Positions 56,649-64,000 of a stretch of DNA of 64,000 nt are shown here, one piece after another. The position numbers and the translations under genes were made by a program. Source of the DNA: Streptococcus infantis (GTDB lineage Bacteria; Bacillota; Bacilli; Lactobacillales; Streptococcaceae); the NCBI RefSeq assembly GCF_021497965.1, contig NZ_CP046525.1, forward strand, positions 620,001-684,000. The letters run 5' to 3'. Positions within the stretch are counted from its first letter, which is position 1. Every line of letters begins with the position of its first letter. A model generated the notes under the pieces. The model made no database searches. It saw only the letters and a program-made list of their open reading frames with translations, and was not told where the DNA came from.

Positions 56649-57715
56649 AAAAGCTCTATTCATTTTTAGCAGGAATTCTTGCGATTATTCTCGTCTTGTG
56701 GGGAATTTCTTACCATCTTGATAGTAAAATCAATAGCCGTGATAGTCAAAAATTGGTTATCTACAACTGGGGAGACTATATCGACCCTGAACTTCTGGAA
56801 AAATTTACAGAAGAAACGGGAATCCAAGTTCAGTACGAAACCTTTGATTCTAACGAAGCCATGTACACGAAAATCAAGCAGGGTGGAACAACCTATGATA
56901 TTGCTATCCCGAGTGAGTACATGATTAACAAGATGAAGGACGAAGATCTTCTAGTGCCTCTGGATTATAGTAAGATTGAGGGAATTGAGAATATCGGTCC
57001 AGAGTTTCTCAACCAGTCTTTTGACCCAAACAACCAGTACTCAATCCCATACTTCTGGGGAACATTGGGAATTGTTTATAATGAAACCATGGTGGAAGAA
57101 GCGCCTGAACATTGGGATGACCTCTGGAAACCAGAATACAAGGATTCAATCATGCTCTTTGATGGGGCGCGTGAAGTGCTTGGGTTAGGTCTTAACTCAC
57201 TAGGCTATAGCCTCAACTCTAAAGATCCACAACAACTGTCACAAACGGTCGATAAACTTTATGAGCTAACTCCTAATATCAAGGCTATTGTAGCCGATGA
57301 GATGAAGGGTTACATGATTCAGAATAACGCTGCCATCGGTGTGACTTTCTCAGGGGAAGCTAGCCAGATGTTGGAAAAGAATCCTAACCTCAAATTCGTC
57401 GTACCTACAGAAGCAAGTAACCTCTGGTTTGACAATATGGTCATTCCTAAAACAGTTAAGAATCAGGATGCAGCTTATACCTTCATCAACTTCATGTTAA
57501 AACCTGAAAATGCTCTCAAGAATGCAGAGTATGTCGGCTATTCAACACCAAATACAGCTGCTAAGGAAATGCTCCCAGAGGAGACAAAAGAAGACAAGTC
57601 CTTCTATCCAGATGCAGATACTATGAAACACCTAGAAGTTTATGAGAAGTTTGACCATAAATGGACAGGAATCTACAGCGACCTCTTCCTACAGTTTAAG
57701 ATGTATCGGAAGTAG
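56645..57715 (+). CDS. potD: Polyamine-binding protein PotD
   Basis: A 356-residue solute-binding protein capturing spermidine/putrescine outside the membrane. LVIYNWGDYIDPELL opens the mature domain and YFWGTLGIVYN is a ligand-site segment. The N-terminal hydrophobic stretch (~5-21) has no lipobox Cys, so the protein is either anchored by this uncleaved helix or cleaved and released, rather than lipidated. It is the last gene of the operon, followed by a terminator. Confidence 0.94.
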   Translation: MKKLYSFLAGILAIILVLWGISYHLDSKINSRDSQKLVIYNWGDYIDPELLEKFTEETGIQVQYETFDSNEAMYTKIKQGGTTYDIAIPSEYMINKMKDEDLLVPLDYSKIEGIENIGPEFLNQSFDPNNQYSIPYFWGTLGIVYNETMVEEAPEHWDDLWKPEYKDSIMLFDGAREVLGLGLNSLGYSLNSKDPQQLSQTVDKLYELTPNIKAIVADEMKGYMIQNNAAIGVTFSGEASQMLEKNPNLKFVVPTEASNLWFDNMVIPKTVKNQDAAYTFINFMLKPENALKNAEYVGYSTPNTAAKEMLPEETKEDKSFYPDADTMKHLEVYEKFDHKWTGIYSDLFLQFKMYRK

Positions 57716-57726
57716 TGCTATAAAGT

Positions 57727-57757
57727 AAACGAATCAGCTAAGCTGGTTCGTTTTTTG
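57727..57757 (+). terminator. Terminator of the pot operon
   Basis: AAACGAATCAGC / GCTGGTTCGTTT (one G-T pair) with a three-base loop, then a T-run. Confidence 0.88.
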
Positions 57758-57861
57758 AGTAGAAAGTAATTTGTATAGTTGTTTATTTTTACTATCCTAT
57801 TTGCTTATTTTATAGCCTCGTAGTATACTAAGTTTATACGAATAGAAAGCGGTAACAAATC

Positions 57862-58124
57862 ATGAAAATGTCTACTTTTTTCAAAAAAGTTACTGGCCAA
57901 CCTTTTTGATTGTTAACGAAACAATTATACTATTCCATTTAAAGGATGGCTTGGATCGGCAATATCTAACAACGGATTCCATACATTTGGTGATAGGTTA
58001 CTTTATATTTGCAAATATTTTCATAGCTATCCTTAGTAATTCGAAAATTTGGAATAAAAGTTGGGATAAAAAGAAAAATGGCAGTAAGAAAAAATATATC
58101 CTAAAAAGTAATCTGAGATTGTAG
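57862..58124 (+). pseudogene. Frameshifted small membrane-protein remnant
   Basis: An ATG opens MKMSTFFKKVTGQPF and meets a TGA after a run of five T at 57903-57907. One extra T would join it to a downstream frame of 73 codons containing a hydrophobic segment (VIGYFIFANIFIAIL) and a basic tail. The ribosome site is weak. I do not recognise the family, and the fragment might be fortuitous; it is reported as a probable degraded gene. Confidence 0.4.
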
Positions 58125-58180
58125 GGAATGTTTTTTTAATAGAATATAATTTCCAGAAATTTTTGAAAAAAATTAATACC

Positions 58181-58209
58181 TTGACTGCTATTAAGGTCTT
58201 TTTTATAAT
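58181..58209 (+). promoter_or_regulatory. Promoter of the GIY-YIG/PASTA gene pair
   Basis: TTGACT and TATAAT with a 17-base spacer. ACCTT / AAGGT arms with a following T-run overlap it, giving a weak hairpin in the spacer. Confidence 0.82.
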
Positions 58210-58267
58210 AATATATGAGAGCGGAATTATGCATATACTCTCTATAAAAATTAAAGGGAAATGCAAT

Positions 58268-59173
58268 ATGGATAATAAGATATATTTGAAGGATATTTTC
58301 AGATTTAATGAGCTGTTATCGCAATTAGAGTACAAAGGTTGTCGTATTAAGTTGAGATTTAATAAGAATTGGGATGATTACAGTTTTGTTGAAGATTATA
58401 TCAGTGGATCTGAAGATTTTTTACCTTGGATTTTAAGTAATGGTTCAGATAGAAAAAGTCGAAATCGTAGAAATGAAATTCAGTTTCAATTTATAGAAGT
58501 AGAGTACCATAAATGGCTTTTTGTTGGTGCCTATCTTATAAAAGAAAAGAATAGTCAGATAAAGAAAGTGGCCTATGGGAACCATCATGTCAAGTTTGCT
58601 TTAGCTGAACGATTAAAAGAGTATGATAAGTTTATAGAAAAAGTTTTGGTCAATCATACCAACACAGGCCAATCATGGTTTTATGTCAATCCTAAAATAA
58701 TTGAATCAGTTGTAGTAGAATCTGTAAGCAGTATCTCCTATTTTAATCAAACATCTCAATTTCCAGGTTATGAAAATATCTCATTTTCTTACCAAGAATT
58801 AAAGAAAAATTGGGCAAATAGTTCTTGGCGACAATATCTTTCAGCTGTTTATGGTGTCTATGTTATTACTGATGCTAAGACAGGAAAGCTTTATGTTGGT
58901 TCTGCTTATGGAGATAATGGAGTTTATGGAAGATGGTCTACATACTTAAGTGAAGGTTATGATAAATCCGAAATGGAAGAAAATCGTTATCCAAATAAAA
59001 GATTGTATGAAATAGTCGAAAAATATGGAATAAGTTATATTAAAAAGTATTTCCAATATAGTTTATTAGAGATTTTTCCAAAGAATGAAGTTGGAAAACA
59101 AAAGGCACTCCAACGTGAACGATATTGGAAGAAAGTATTAAAATCTAAGGAACATGGTTATAATGCAAACTAG
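58268..59173 (+). CDS. GIY-YIG nuclease-domain protein with unidentified N-terminal domain
   Basis: A 301-residue soluble protein. The first ~185 residues form a domain I do not recognise ([30 protein letters not shown]). The C-terminal ~110 residues match a GIY-YIG endonuclease: G-V-Y at 196-198 in [15 protein letters not shown] at 209-211 in KLYVGSA, Arg in YGRWSTYL, a Glu/Trp motif ERYWKKVL and the final Asn in GYNAN. The catalytic positions appear intact. The start is this ATG because it lies ~50 bases after a strong promoter. It is AT-richer than its neighbours, and its stop overlaps the ribosome site of the next gene, so the two are coupled. The cellular target is unknown. Confidence 0.8.
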   Translation: MDNKIYLKDIFRFNELLSQLEYKGCRIKLRFNKNWDDYSFVEDYISGSEDFLPWILSNGSDRKSRNRRNEIQFQFIEVEYHKWLFVGAYLIKEKNSQIKKVAYGNHHVKFALAERLKEYDKFIEKVLVNHTNTGQSWFYVNPKIIESVVVESVSSISYFNQTSQFPGYENISFSYQELKKNWANSSWRQYLSAVYGVYVITDAKTGKLYVGSAYGDNGVYGRWSTYLSEGYDKSEMEENRYPNKRLYEIVEKYGISYIKKYFQYSLLEIFPKNEVGKQKALQRERYWKKVLKSKEHGYNAN

Positions 59174-59181
59174 GAGGGAAT

Positions 59182-60387
59182 ATGAATAGTCTGAATGATT
59201 GGGAAAAAGCTCGTCGAGAAGAAGAATTGAATCAAGAGCTAAAAAGACAAAATAACTTGTTGGAACAGCAGAGATGGGAACAGCAGTTTTCTAACCAAAA
59301 GCAACAGGCAGCACTAGATGAACAAAATCGTCTTGCTAGAGAACAAAAAGAAACATTAAAAGAGAGAAATGAGTTAGAACGTCAGAGGCAATGGGATGAA
59401 GAATCTCGTCATCAAAGAGAAATAGAACTGCGTATAGAACAACAATATAAAGATAATATTTTTGATTTAAAAAAACTGTGGGCTAAAGCTGAATCAGAAG
59501 ACGAGAGAGGTAGGATACAGATACTTCTAGCAGAAGCAGAAACTGAATATGATGAGTATTTACTTGAGAAAGAGAGAGAACTAGAACGAAAACGTTTAGC
59601 TGCGGAGCAATTTCAATTAAAACAACAGGAAGAAATAGAACAGAATGAATTATTAGAGCGTCGTAGACAAAAAATAAGTAGAATAAAGTGGTTTTTCGGA
59701 ATAGCTATAAGCTTACTTTTATTAGCGATAATTGGAACTTTTCTCATAGGTATGAGCAAGTCTAAATCATCTTATACTCATAACAGTAATAATCATTTAA
59801 CTCAACCAACTACTTCAGAAACCTCGACTAGTTCAACAACCAAAAGTTCACCTAGTACTAGTAAATCTCAAGATAAACAAACTTCAACAACGTCTCCCAC
59901 TACTAGACCACAGGCTACAAGAGTATATATTGGAAACTTTATTGGCCGAAAATCAATAGATGTGGTTGCTGAGCTCAAGGAGAAAAAAGTTCCTGAAAAT
60001 CTCATTAAGATTGTAGAAGAAGAATCAAGTGAAACAGAGGCAGGTCTTGTTATAAAACAAAGTCTGCCAGAAGGAACCACTTATGATCTTAGTAAGGCGA
60101 CGGAGATTACTTTGACCATTGCCAAGAAGGTAACAAGCGTTCCTATGCCAAGTTATATTGGATCAAGCCTTGAATTTACCAAGAATAACTTGATTCAGAT
60201 AGTCGGTGTTAAAGAGGCAAATATTGAAGTGATAGAGGTCTCTACAGCACCAGAAGGGACTGTTGAGGATACTGTGGTTAGTCAAAGTCCAAAACCAGGT
60301 GAAGGTGTAGATTTGAACAATACACGAATTAAAATTTCAATATATAAGCCCAAAACTACTCAAACATCACAAGGCCGCTCTAGGTAA
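59182..60387 (+). CDS. Coiled-coil / transmembrane / PASTA-domain protein
   Basis: A 401-residue membrane protein. Residues 1-165 are almost entirely charged Glu/Gln/Arg heptads, a long cytoplasmic coiled coil. One membrane helix (~170-190, [20 protein letters not shown]) follows, then a Ser/Thr-rich linker (~195-245) and two PASTA-like domains (~248-320 and ~321-395), with the typical ends [10 protein letters not shown] and [16 protein letters not shown] domains bind peptidoglycan fragments or beta-lactams in StkP-type kinases; here no kinase is present. GGAGGG overlaps the upstream stop, so it is co-translated with the GIY-YIG protein. Function unknown; a cell-wall-sensing partner is an inference. 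Confidence 0.78.
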   Translation: MNSLNDWEKARREEELNQELKRQNNLLEQQRWEQQFSNQKQQAALDEQNRLAREQKETLKERNELERQRQWDEESRHQREIELRIEQQYKDNIFDLKKLWAKAESEDERGRIQILLAEAETEYDEYLLEKERELERKRLAAEQFQLKQQEEIEQNELLERRRQKISRIKWFFGIAISLLLLAIIGTFLIGMSKSKSSYTHNSNNHLTQPTTSETSTSSTTKSSPSTSKSQDKQTSTTSPTTRPQATRVYIGNFIGRKSIDVVAELKEKKVPENLIKIVEEESSETEAGLVIKQSLPEGTTYDLSKATEITLTIAKKVTSVPMPSYIGSSLEFTKNNLIQIVGVKEANIEVIEVSTAPEGTVEDTVVSQSPKPGEGVDLNNTRIKISIYKPKTTQTSQGRSR

Positions 60388-60430
60388 ATTAAGAGATTTA
60401 AAGCTAAATTTATGATTCATGGCATTTACC

Positions 60431-60459
60431 TTGACCCCAAGATAAAAAAACGGTATAAT
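60431..60459 (+). promoter_or_regulatory. Promoter of the alaS T-box transcript
   Basis: TTGACC and TATAAT with a 17-base spacer, five bases before T-box stem I. Confidence 0.85.
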
Positions 60460-60463
60460 AATA

Positions 60464-60648
60464 GAGTTGAGAATTGATTTTCTCCCCATCTTAGTTCAGA
60501 GAATTGGCGGTGCTGCGAGCCATCTAAGATAGAAAATCATGCTACTCGATTGTAACAATTGCATAAGAATCAAGAATGACAAGTTCATTGAATGAAGGTG
60601 GTACCGCGGTTTTTCGCCCTTCGTGATATGGATTTGTCTTTTATTTTT
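60464..60648 (+). ncRNA. T-box riboswitch, alanine-specific
   Basis: Stem I is evident: GAGT/ACTC at the base, then ATTTTCT/AGAAAAT, ATCTTAG/CTAAGAT and a distal GGC/GCC loop. The specifier-loop codon GCT (60541-60543) reads alanine. The T-box AGGTGGTACCGCGG (60596-60609) contains UGGU, complementary to the ACCA end of uncharged tRNA-Ala. A T-rich tract follows before the ribosome site. Uncharged tRNA-Ala should switch on the downstream LURP-one gene and alaS. Confidence 0.92.
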
Positions 60649-60658
60649 GGAGGTGCTT

Positions 60659-61144
60659 ATGAGAAGATTTCTTGTCAAACAAAAATTTCGCCTAGGTGGT
60701 GAACGCTTTGATATCAAGGATGAGTTAGGCAATGTCGCCTATCAGGTTGAAGGTTCTTTCTTTAAGATTCCAAAGACCTTTACCATCTATGATACAGTTG
60801 GTGAACAGGTCAGTGGAATTAGTAAAGAAATTCTTACCTTCATGCCACGTTTTGAGATTCAACTAAGTAATGGAGATAGTTTCTATATCCGAAAGAAGTT
60901 GACTTTCTTTAGAGATAAGTATGAATTTGACAACCTTGGTCTTCGTATCGAAGGAAATATTTGGGATTTGAATTTTAAACTCCTAGATGATCGTGATCAA
61001 GTGATTGCGGAGATTGCCAAGGAACTCTTCCATTTAACCTCTACCTATTCCGTAACAGTCTACGACGAATCTTATGCAGACCTAGTTATTTCCCTCTGCG
61101 TTGCTATCGACTATGTGGAAATGCTAGAAAGCCAATCTAATTAG
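60659..61144 (+). CDS. LURP-one-related (YxjI-type) protein
   Basis: A 161-residue cytoplasmic protein matching the LURP-one/YxjI family, a tubby-like beta-barrel fold of unknown function. Typical segments are FRLGGERFDIKDELGNVAYQ near the start and DRDQVIAEIAKE. GGAGGTG precedes the ATG. It is the first gene after the alanine T-box and precedes alaS by 15 bases, so it responds to alanine tRNA charging along with alaS. Confidence 0.85.
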   Translation: MRRFLVKQKFRLGGERFDIKDELGNVAYQVEGSFFKIPKTFTIYDTVGEQVSGISKEILTFMPRFEIQLSNGDSFYIRKKLTFFRDKYEFDNLGLRIEGNIWDLNFKLLDDRDQVIAEIAKELFHLTSTYSVTVYDESYADLVISLCVAIDYVEMLESQSN

Positions 61145-61159
61145 TAAAAAGGAGACATT

Positions 61160-63778
61160 ATGAAACAATTATCTAGTGCACAAGTCCGCCAAATGTGGCT
61201 TGATTTCTGGGCAAGTAAAGGCCACTCAGTAGAACCATCTGTTAGCTTGGTTCCAGTAAACGATCCAACACTTTTGTGGATCAACTCAGGGGTCGCAACC
61301 CTTAAGAAATACTTTGATGGAACTATCAAACCTGAAAATCCACGTATTACCAATGCGCAAAAAGCCATCCGTACCAATGATATCGAAAACGTAGGGAAGA
61401 CTGCTCGTCACCATACTATGTTTGAAATGTTGGGGAACTTCTCAATCGGTGATTACTTCCGTGATGAAGCCATTACTTGGGCATATGAGCTTTTGACAAG
61501 TCCTGAGTGGTTTGACTTCCCTAAAGACAAACTCTACATGACCTACTATCCAGATGATACAGATTCTTACAACCGCTGGATTGAAGTAGGAGTGGACCCA
61601 AGCCACTTGATCCCAATCGAAGACAACTTCTGGGAAATCGGTGCGGGACCTTCTGGACCTGATACAGAAATCTTCTTCGACCGTGGAGAAGCCTTTGACC
61701 CAGAAAATATCGGTATTCGCCTTCTTGCAGAAGATATTGAAAACGACCGTTATATCGAAATCTGGAACATCGTTTTATCACAATTTAACGCAGACCCTGC
61801 GGTACCTCGTAGCGAATACAAGGAATTGCCACACAAGAACATTGATACGGGCGCTGGTTTGGAGCGTTTGGTAGCAGTGATCCAAGGGGCGAAGACAAAC
61901 TTTGAAACAGACCTCTTCATGCCAATTATTCGTGAAGTGGAGAAGTTATCTGGTAAGGTCTACGACCAAGATGGCGACAACATGAGCTTCAAGGTTATTG
62001 CAGACCACATCCGTTCGCTTTCATTTGCGATTGGGGATGGTGCCCTTCCTGGAAATGAAGGTCGTGGTTATGTCCTTCGTCGTCTCCTCCGTCGTGCCTC
62101 TATGCATGGTCAAAAATTGGGAATCAACGAGCCTTTCCTTTACAAACTCGTTCCAACTGTTGGAAAAATCATGGAAAGCTACTACCCAGAAGTGCTTGAA
62201 AAACGCGACTTTATCGAAAAAATCGTCAAGAGCGAGGAAGAGTCATTTGCTCGTACACTTCACTCAGGTCAACACTTTGCAGAAACCATCGTAGCAGACT
62301 TGAAAGAAAAAGGTCAAACGGTTATCGCTGGTCAAGATGTCTTCAAACTCTATGATACATATGGATTCCCAGTAGAATTGACAGAAGAAATCGCAGAAGA
62401 AGCTGGAATGACTGTCGATCGTGAAGGCTTTGAAGCAGCCATGAAAGAACAACAAGAACGTGCGCGTGCGTCAGCTGTTAAAGGTGGCTCAATGGGTATG
62501 CAAAACGAAACCCTTCAAAACATCACTGTTGAGAGTGTCTTCAACTACAATGCTAGCCAATTGTCTTCTAAGTTAGTGGCTATCGTAGCGGATAATGCTG
62601 AAGTAGAAGCTGTATCAGAAGGGACTGCATCTCTTATCTTTGCAGAAACACCATTTTACGCTGAAATGGGTGGACAGGTTGCGGACCACGGTCAAATCTT
62701 GGATGCTGCAGGAAACGTCGTAGCGAATGTGACAGACGTTCAAAAGGCACCAAATGGACAAGCACTCCATACCGTTGAAGTTCTTGCACCACTTGCTTTG
62801 AACCAAGAATACACCTTGGCAATTGATACTAATCGTCGTCATCGTGTCATGAAGAACCACACAGCCACTCACTTGCTCCATGCAGCTCTTCATAATATCC
62901 TTGGCCACCATGCTACTCAAGCAGGATCTCTGAATGAAGTGGAATTCCTTCGCTTTGACTTCACCCACTTCCAAGCTGTGACTCCTGAAGAATTGCGCGC
63001 CATTGAGCAACAAGTCAATGAAAAGATTTGGGAAGCCATTGCAGTGGAAACTGTTGAGACAGACATTGACACCGCTAAAGAAATGGGAGCTATGGCCCTC
63101 TTTGGTGAGAAATACGGTAAAGAAGTCCGTGTTGTCACCATTGGTAATTACTCAGTTGAGCTCTGTGGTGGTACTCACGTAGGTAATACATCTGAAATTG
63201 GTCTCTTCAAGATTGTCAAAGAAGAAGGTATCGGATCAGGAACTCGTCGTATCTTGGCAGTAACTGGTAAGGAAGCCTTTGAAGCTTATCGTGACCAAGA
63301 AGATGCACTGAAAGCAGTCGCAGTAACCTTGAAAGCCCCTCAACTCAAGGAAGTTCCTCATAAGGTTGAAGGACTTCAAGAACAACTCCGTCAATTGCAA
63401 AAAGAAAATGCAGAATTGAAGGAAAAAGCGGCAGCAGCGGCAGCAGGCGATGTCTTCAAGAATGTTCAAGAAGCAAACGGCCACCGTTACATTGCCAGCC
63501 AAGTATCTGTTTCAGACGCGGGTGCCCTTCGTACCTTTGCGGATAACTGGAAACAAAAAGACTATTCGGATGTGCTTGTTCTTGTCGCAGCCATCGGTGA
63601 CAAGGTGAATGTCCTTGTAGCCAGCAAGACAAAAGAGGTCCATGCAGGTAATGTGATCAAAGAATTGGCTCCAATCGTTGATGGACGTGGTGGTGGTAAA
63701 CCAGACATGGCCATGGCAGGAGGAAGCAACCAAGCGAAAATCCAAGAATTGTTGGATGCGGTAGCAGGTAAATTATAA
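61160..63778 (+). CDS. alaS: Alanyl-tRNA synthetase
   Basis: An 872-residue class II synthetase that charges tRNA-Ala. The catalytic core contains [17 protein letters not shown] and GAGLERL; the editing domain contains HTATHLLH (zinc/editing His) and CGGTHV; the C-terminal coiled coil and C-Ala domain (GGGGKPDMA-like: [14 protein letters not shown]) end the protein. The length is standard. Regulation is by the T-box two genes upstream. AAAAGGAGAC precedes the ATG. Confidence 0.97.
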   Translation: MKQLSSAQVRQMWLDFWASKGHSVEPSVSLVPVNDPTLLWINSGVATLKKYFDGTIKPENPRITNAQKAIRTNDIENVGKTARHHTMFEMLGNFSIGDYFRDEAITWAYELLTSPEWFDFPKDKLYMTYYPDDTDSYNRWIEVGVDPSHLIPIEDNFWEIGAGPSGPDTEIFFDRGEAFDPENIGIRLLAEDIENDRYIEIWNIVLSQFNADPAVPRSEYKELPHKNIDTGAGLERLVAVIQGAKTNFETDLFMPIIREVEKLSGKVYDQDGDNMSFKVIADHIRSLSFAIGDGALPGNEGRGYVLRRLLRRASMHGQKLGINEPFLYKLVPTVGKIMESYYPEVLEKRDFIEKIVKSEEESFARTLHSGQHFAETIVADLKEKGQTVIAGQDVFKLYDTYGFPVELTEEIAEEAGMTVDREGFEAAMKEQQERARASAVKGGSMGMQNETLQNITVESVFNYNASQLSSKLVAIVADNAEVEAVSEGTASLIFAETPFYAEMGGQVADHGQILDAAGNVVANVTDVQKAPNGQALHTVEVLAPLALNQEYTLAIDTNRRHRVMKNHTATHLLHAALHNILGHHATQAGSLNEVEFLRFDFTHFQAVTPEELRAIEQQVNEKIWEAIAVETVETDIDTAKEMGAMALFGEKYGKEVRVVTIGNYSVELCGGTHVGNTSEIGLFKIVKEEGIGSGTRRILAVTGKEAFEAYRDQEDALKAVAVTLKAPQLKEVPHKVEGLQEQLRQLQKENAELKEKAAAAAAGDVFKNVQEANGHRYIASQVSVSDAGALRTFADNWKQKDYSDVLVLVAAIGDKVNVLVASKTKEVHAGNVIKELAPIVDGRGGGKPDMAMAGGSNQAKIQELLDAVAGKL

Positions 63779-63785
63779 TCAAGTA

Positions 63786-63816
63786 AATACCTATCCATTT
63801 GGATAGGTATTTTTTG
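63786..63816 (+). terminator. alaS terminator
   Basis: AATACCTATCC / GGATAGGTATT with a four-base loop and T-run. Confidence 0.92.
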
Positions 63817-63822
63817 TATAAG

Positions 63823-63850
63823 AAAAACTCCTCGCTGAAAGTGAGGAGTT
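63823..63850 (-). terminator. gdhA terminator
   Basis: Minus-strand AACTCCTC / GAGGAGTT stem with a nine-base loop followed by five T, 12 bases after the gdhA stop. Confidence 0.85.
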
Positions 63851-63861
63851 CATTTTTGGAA

Positions 63862-64000
63862 TTACACAATCCCTTGAGCGATCATAGCGTTTGCTACGTT
63901 TTCGAAGGCTGCAATGTTTGCACCTGCAAGGTAGTCAGTACCAAGACCGTATGTTTCTGCAGTTGTTTTAGCAGTGTTGAAGATATTAGTCATAATATCT
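63862..64000 (-). CDS. gdhA: NADP-specific glutamate dehydrogenase, C-terminal end (partial)
   Basis: The last 45 residues of a protein running off the right edge on the minus strand. The ending TYGLGTDYLAGANIAAFENV and AMIAQGIV is characteristic of bacterial NADP-dependent glutamate dehydrogenase, which assimilates ammonia by aminating 2-oxoglutarate. Only the tail is visible, so nothing can be said about its start or control. Confidence 0.85.
   Translation of the reverse strand, partial: DIMTNIFNTAKTTAETYGLGTDYLAGANIAAFENVANAMIAQGIV

Noticed and set aside
57903-57909. Programmed -1 frameshift at CCTTTTTGA
   Set aside because: The bases do not form a standard X_XXY_YYZ slippery heptamer in the zero frame, so decay or a sequencing error is the simpler reading.
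58163-58267. TTG start adding 35 residues to the GIY-YIG protein
   Set aside because: It lies upstream of the -35 of the predicted promoter and has no ribosome site.

Overview
The window is a low-GC Firmicute chromosome segment and almost certainly comes from a mitis-group Streptococcus (S. mitis / S. oralis / S. pneumoniae relatives). The evidence is a choline-binding phosphorylcholine esterase (Pce/CbpE type), which implies phosphocholine-decorated teichoic acid; a BOX repeat element upstream of budA; YSIRK signal peptides with LPXTG anchors; and core genes closely resembling pneumococcal ones (htpX, hemW, potABCD, pyrR-pyrB-carAB, pst, alaS). No rRNA, tRNA, phage, insertion sequence or CRISPR array was seen.

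Layout. Positions 1-4.3 kb hold the end of a PTS transporter, a hydrolase, cppA, a serine hydrolase and a drug/metabolite exporter. From 4.3-10.3 kb come the PyrR-attenuated uracil permease, rsmG, lemA-htpX, an ABC-F ATPase whose leader carries a three-codon ORF and terminators, and an orphan bacteriocin immunity gene. From 10.5-17.9 kb: yceD-nth, then the operon pyrR-pyrB-carA-carB with two further PyrR sites. From 18.2-34.7 kb is an accessory surface block: a 2333-residue adhesin of alternating isopeptide domains, a GbpC/Spa-domain protein ending in LPNTS, a Cna-type adhesin with a Thr/Glu-Ala-Pro stalk, and Pce, with housekeeping nagB and rpsU between them.

From 34.9-43.7 kb is housekeeping: hprK-lgt, hemW (apparently leaderless) with a thioesterase and HAD phosphatase, and spxA-IMPase-rRNA methyltransferase. 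From 43.8-48.7 kb is the phosphate operon pstS-C-A-B-B-phoU. From 48.8-57.7 kb: an orphan amino-acid binding lipoprotein, a MocR regulator, the BOX element, budA, a YhfC membrane protease, murB and potABCD. From 57.9-60.4 kb is a small AT-rich island with a frameshifted gene remnant and a coupled pair: a GIY-YIG nuclease-domain protein and a coiled-coil/transmembrane/PASTA protein. From 60.4 kb an alanine T-box leads into a LURP-one gene and alaS; the 3' end of gdhA closes the window on the minus strand.

Most worth following up: (1) the GIY-YIG plus membrane PASTA pair, which I do not recognise as a named system; (2) the ABC-F leader, whose Met-Asn-Asn ORF, downstream hairpin and mutually exclusive pairing with a terminator fit antibiotic-responsive ribosome-stalling attenuation; (3) the structured leader of carB, whose ATG lacks a Shine-Dalgarno sequence; and (4) the repeat-rich surface genes, where copy number is likely to vary between strains.
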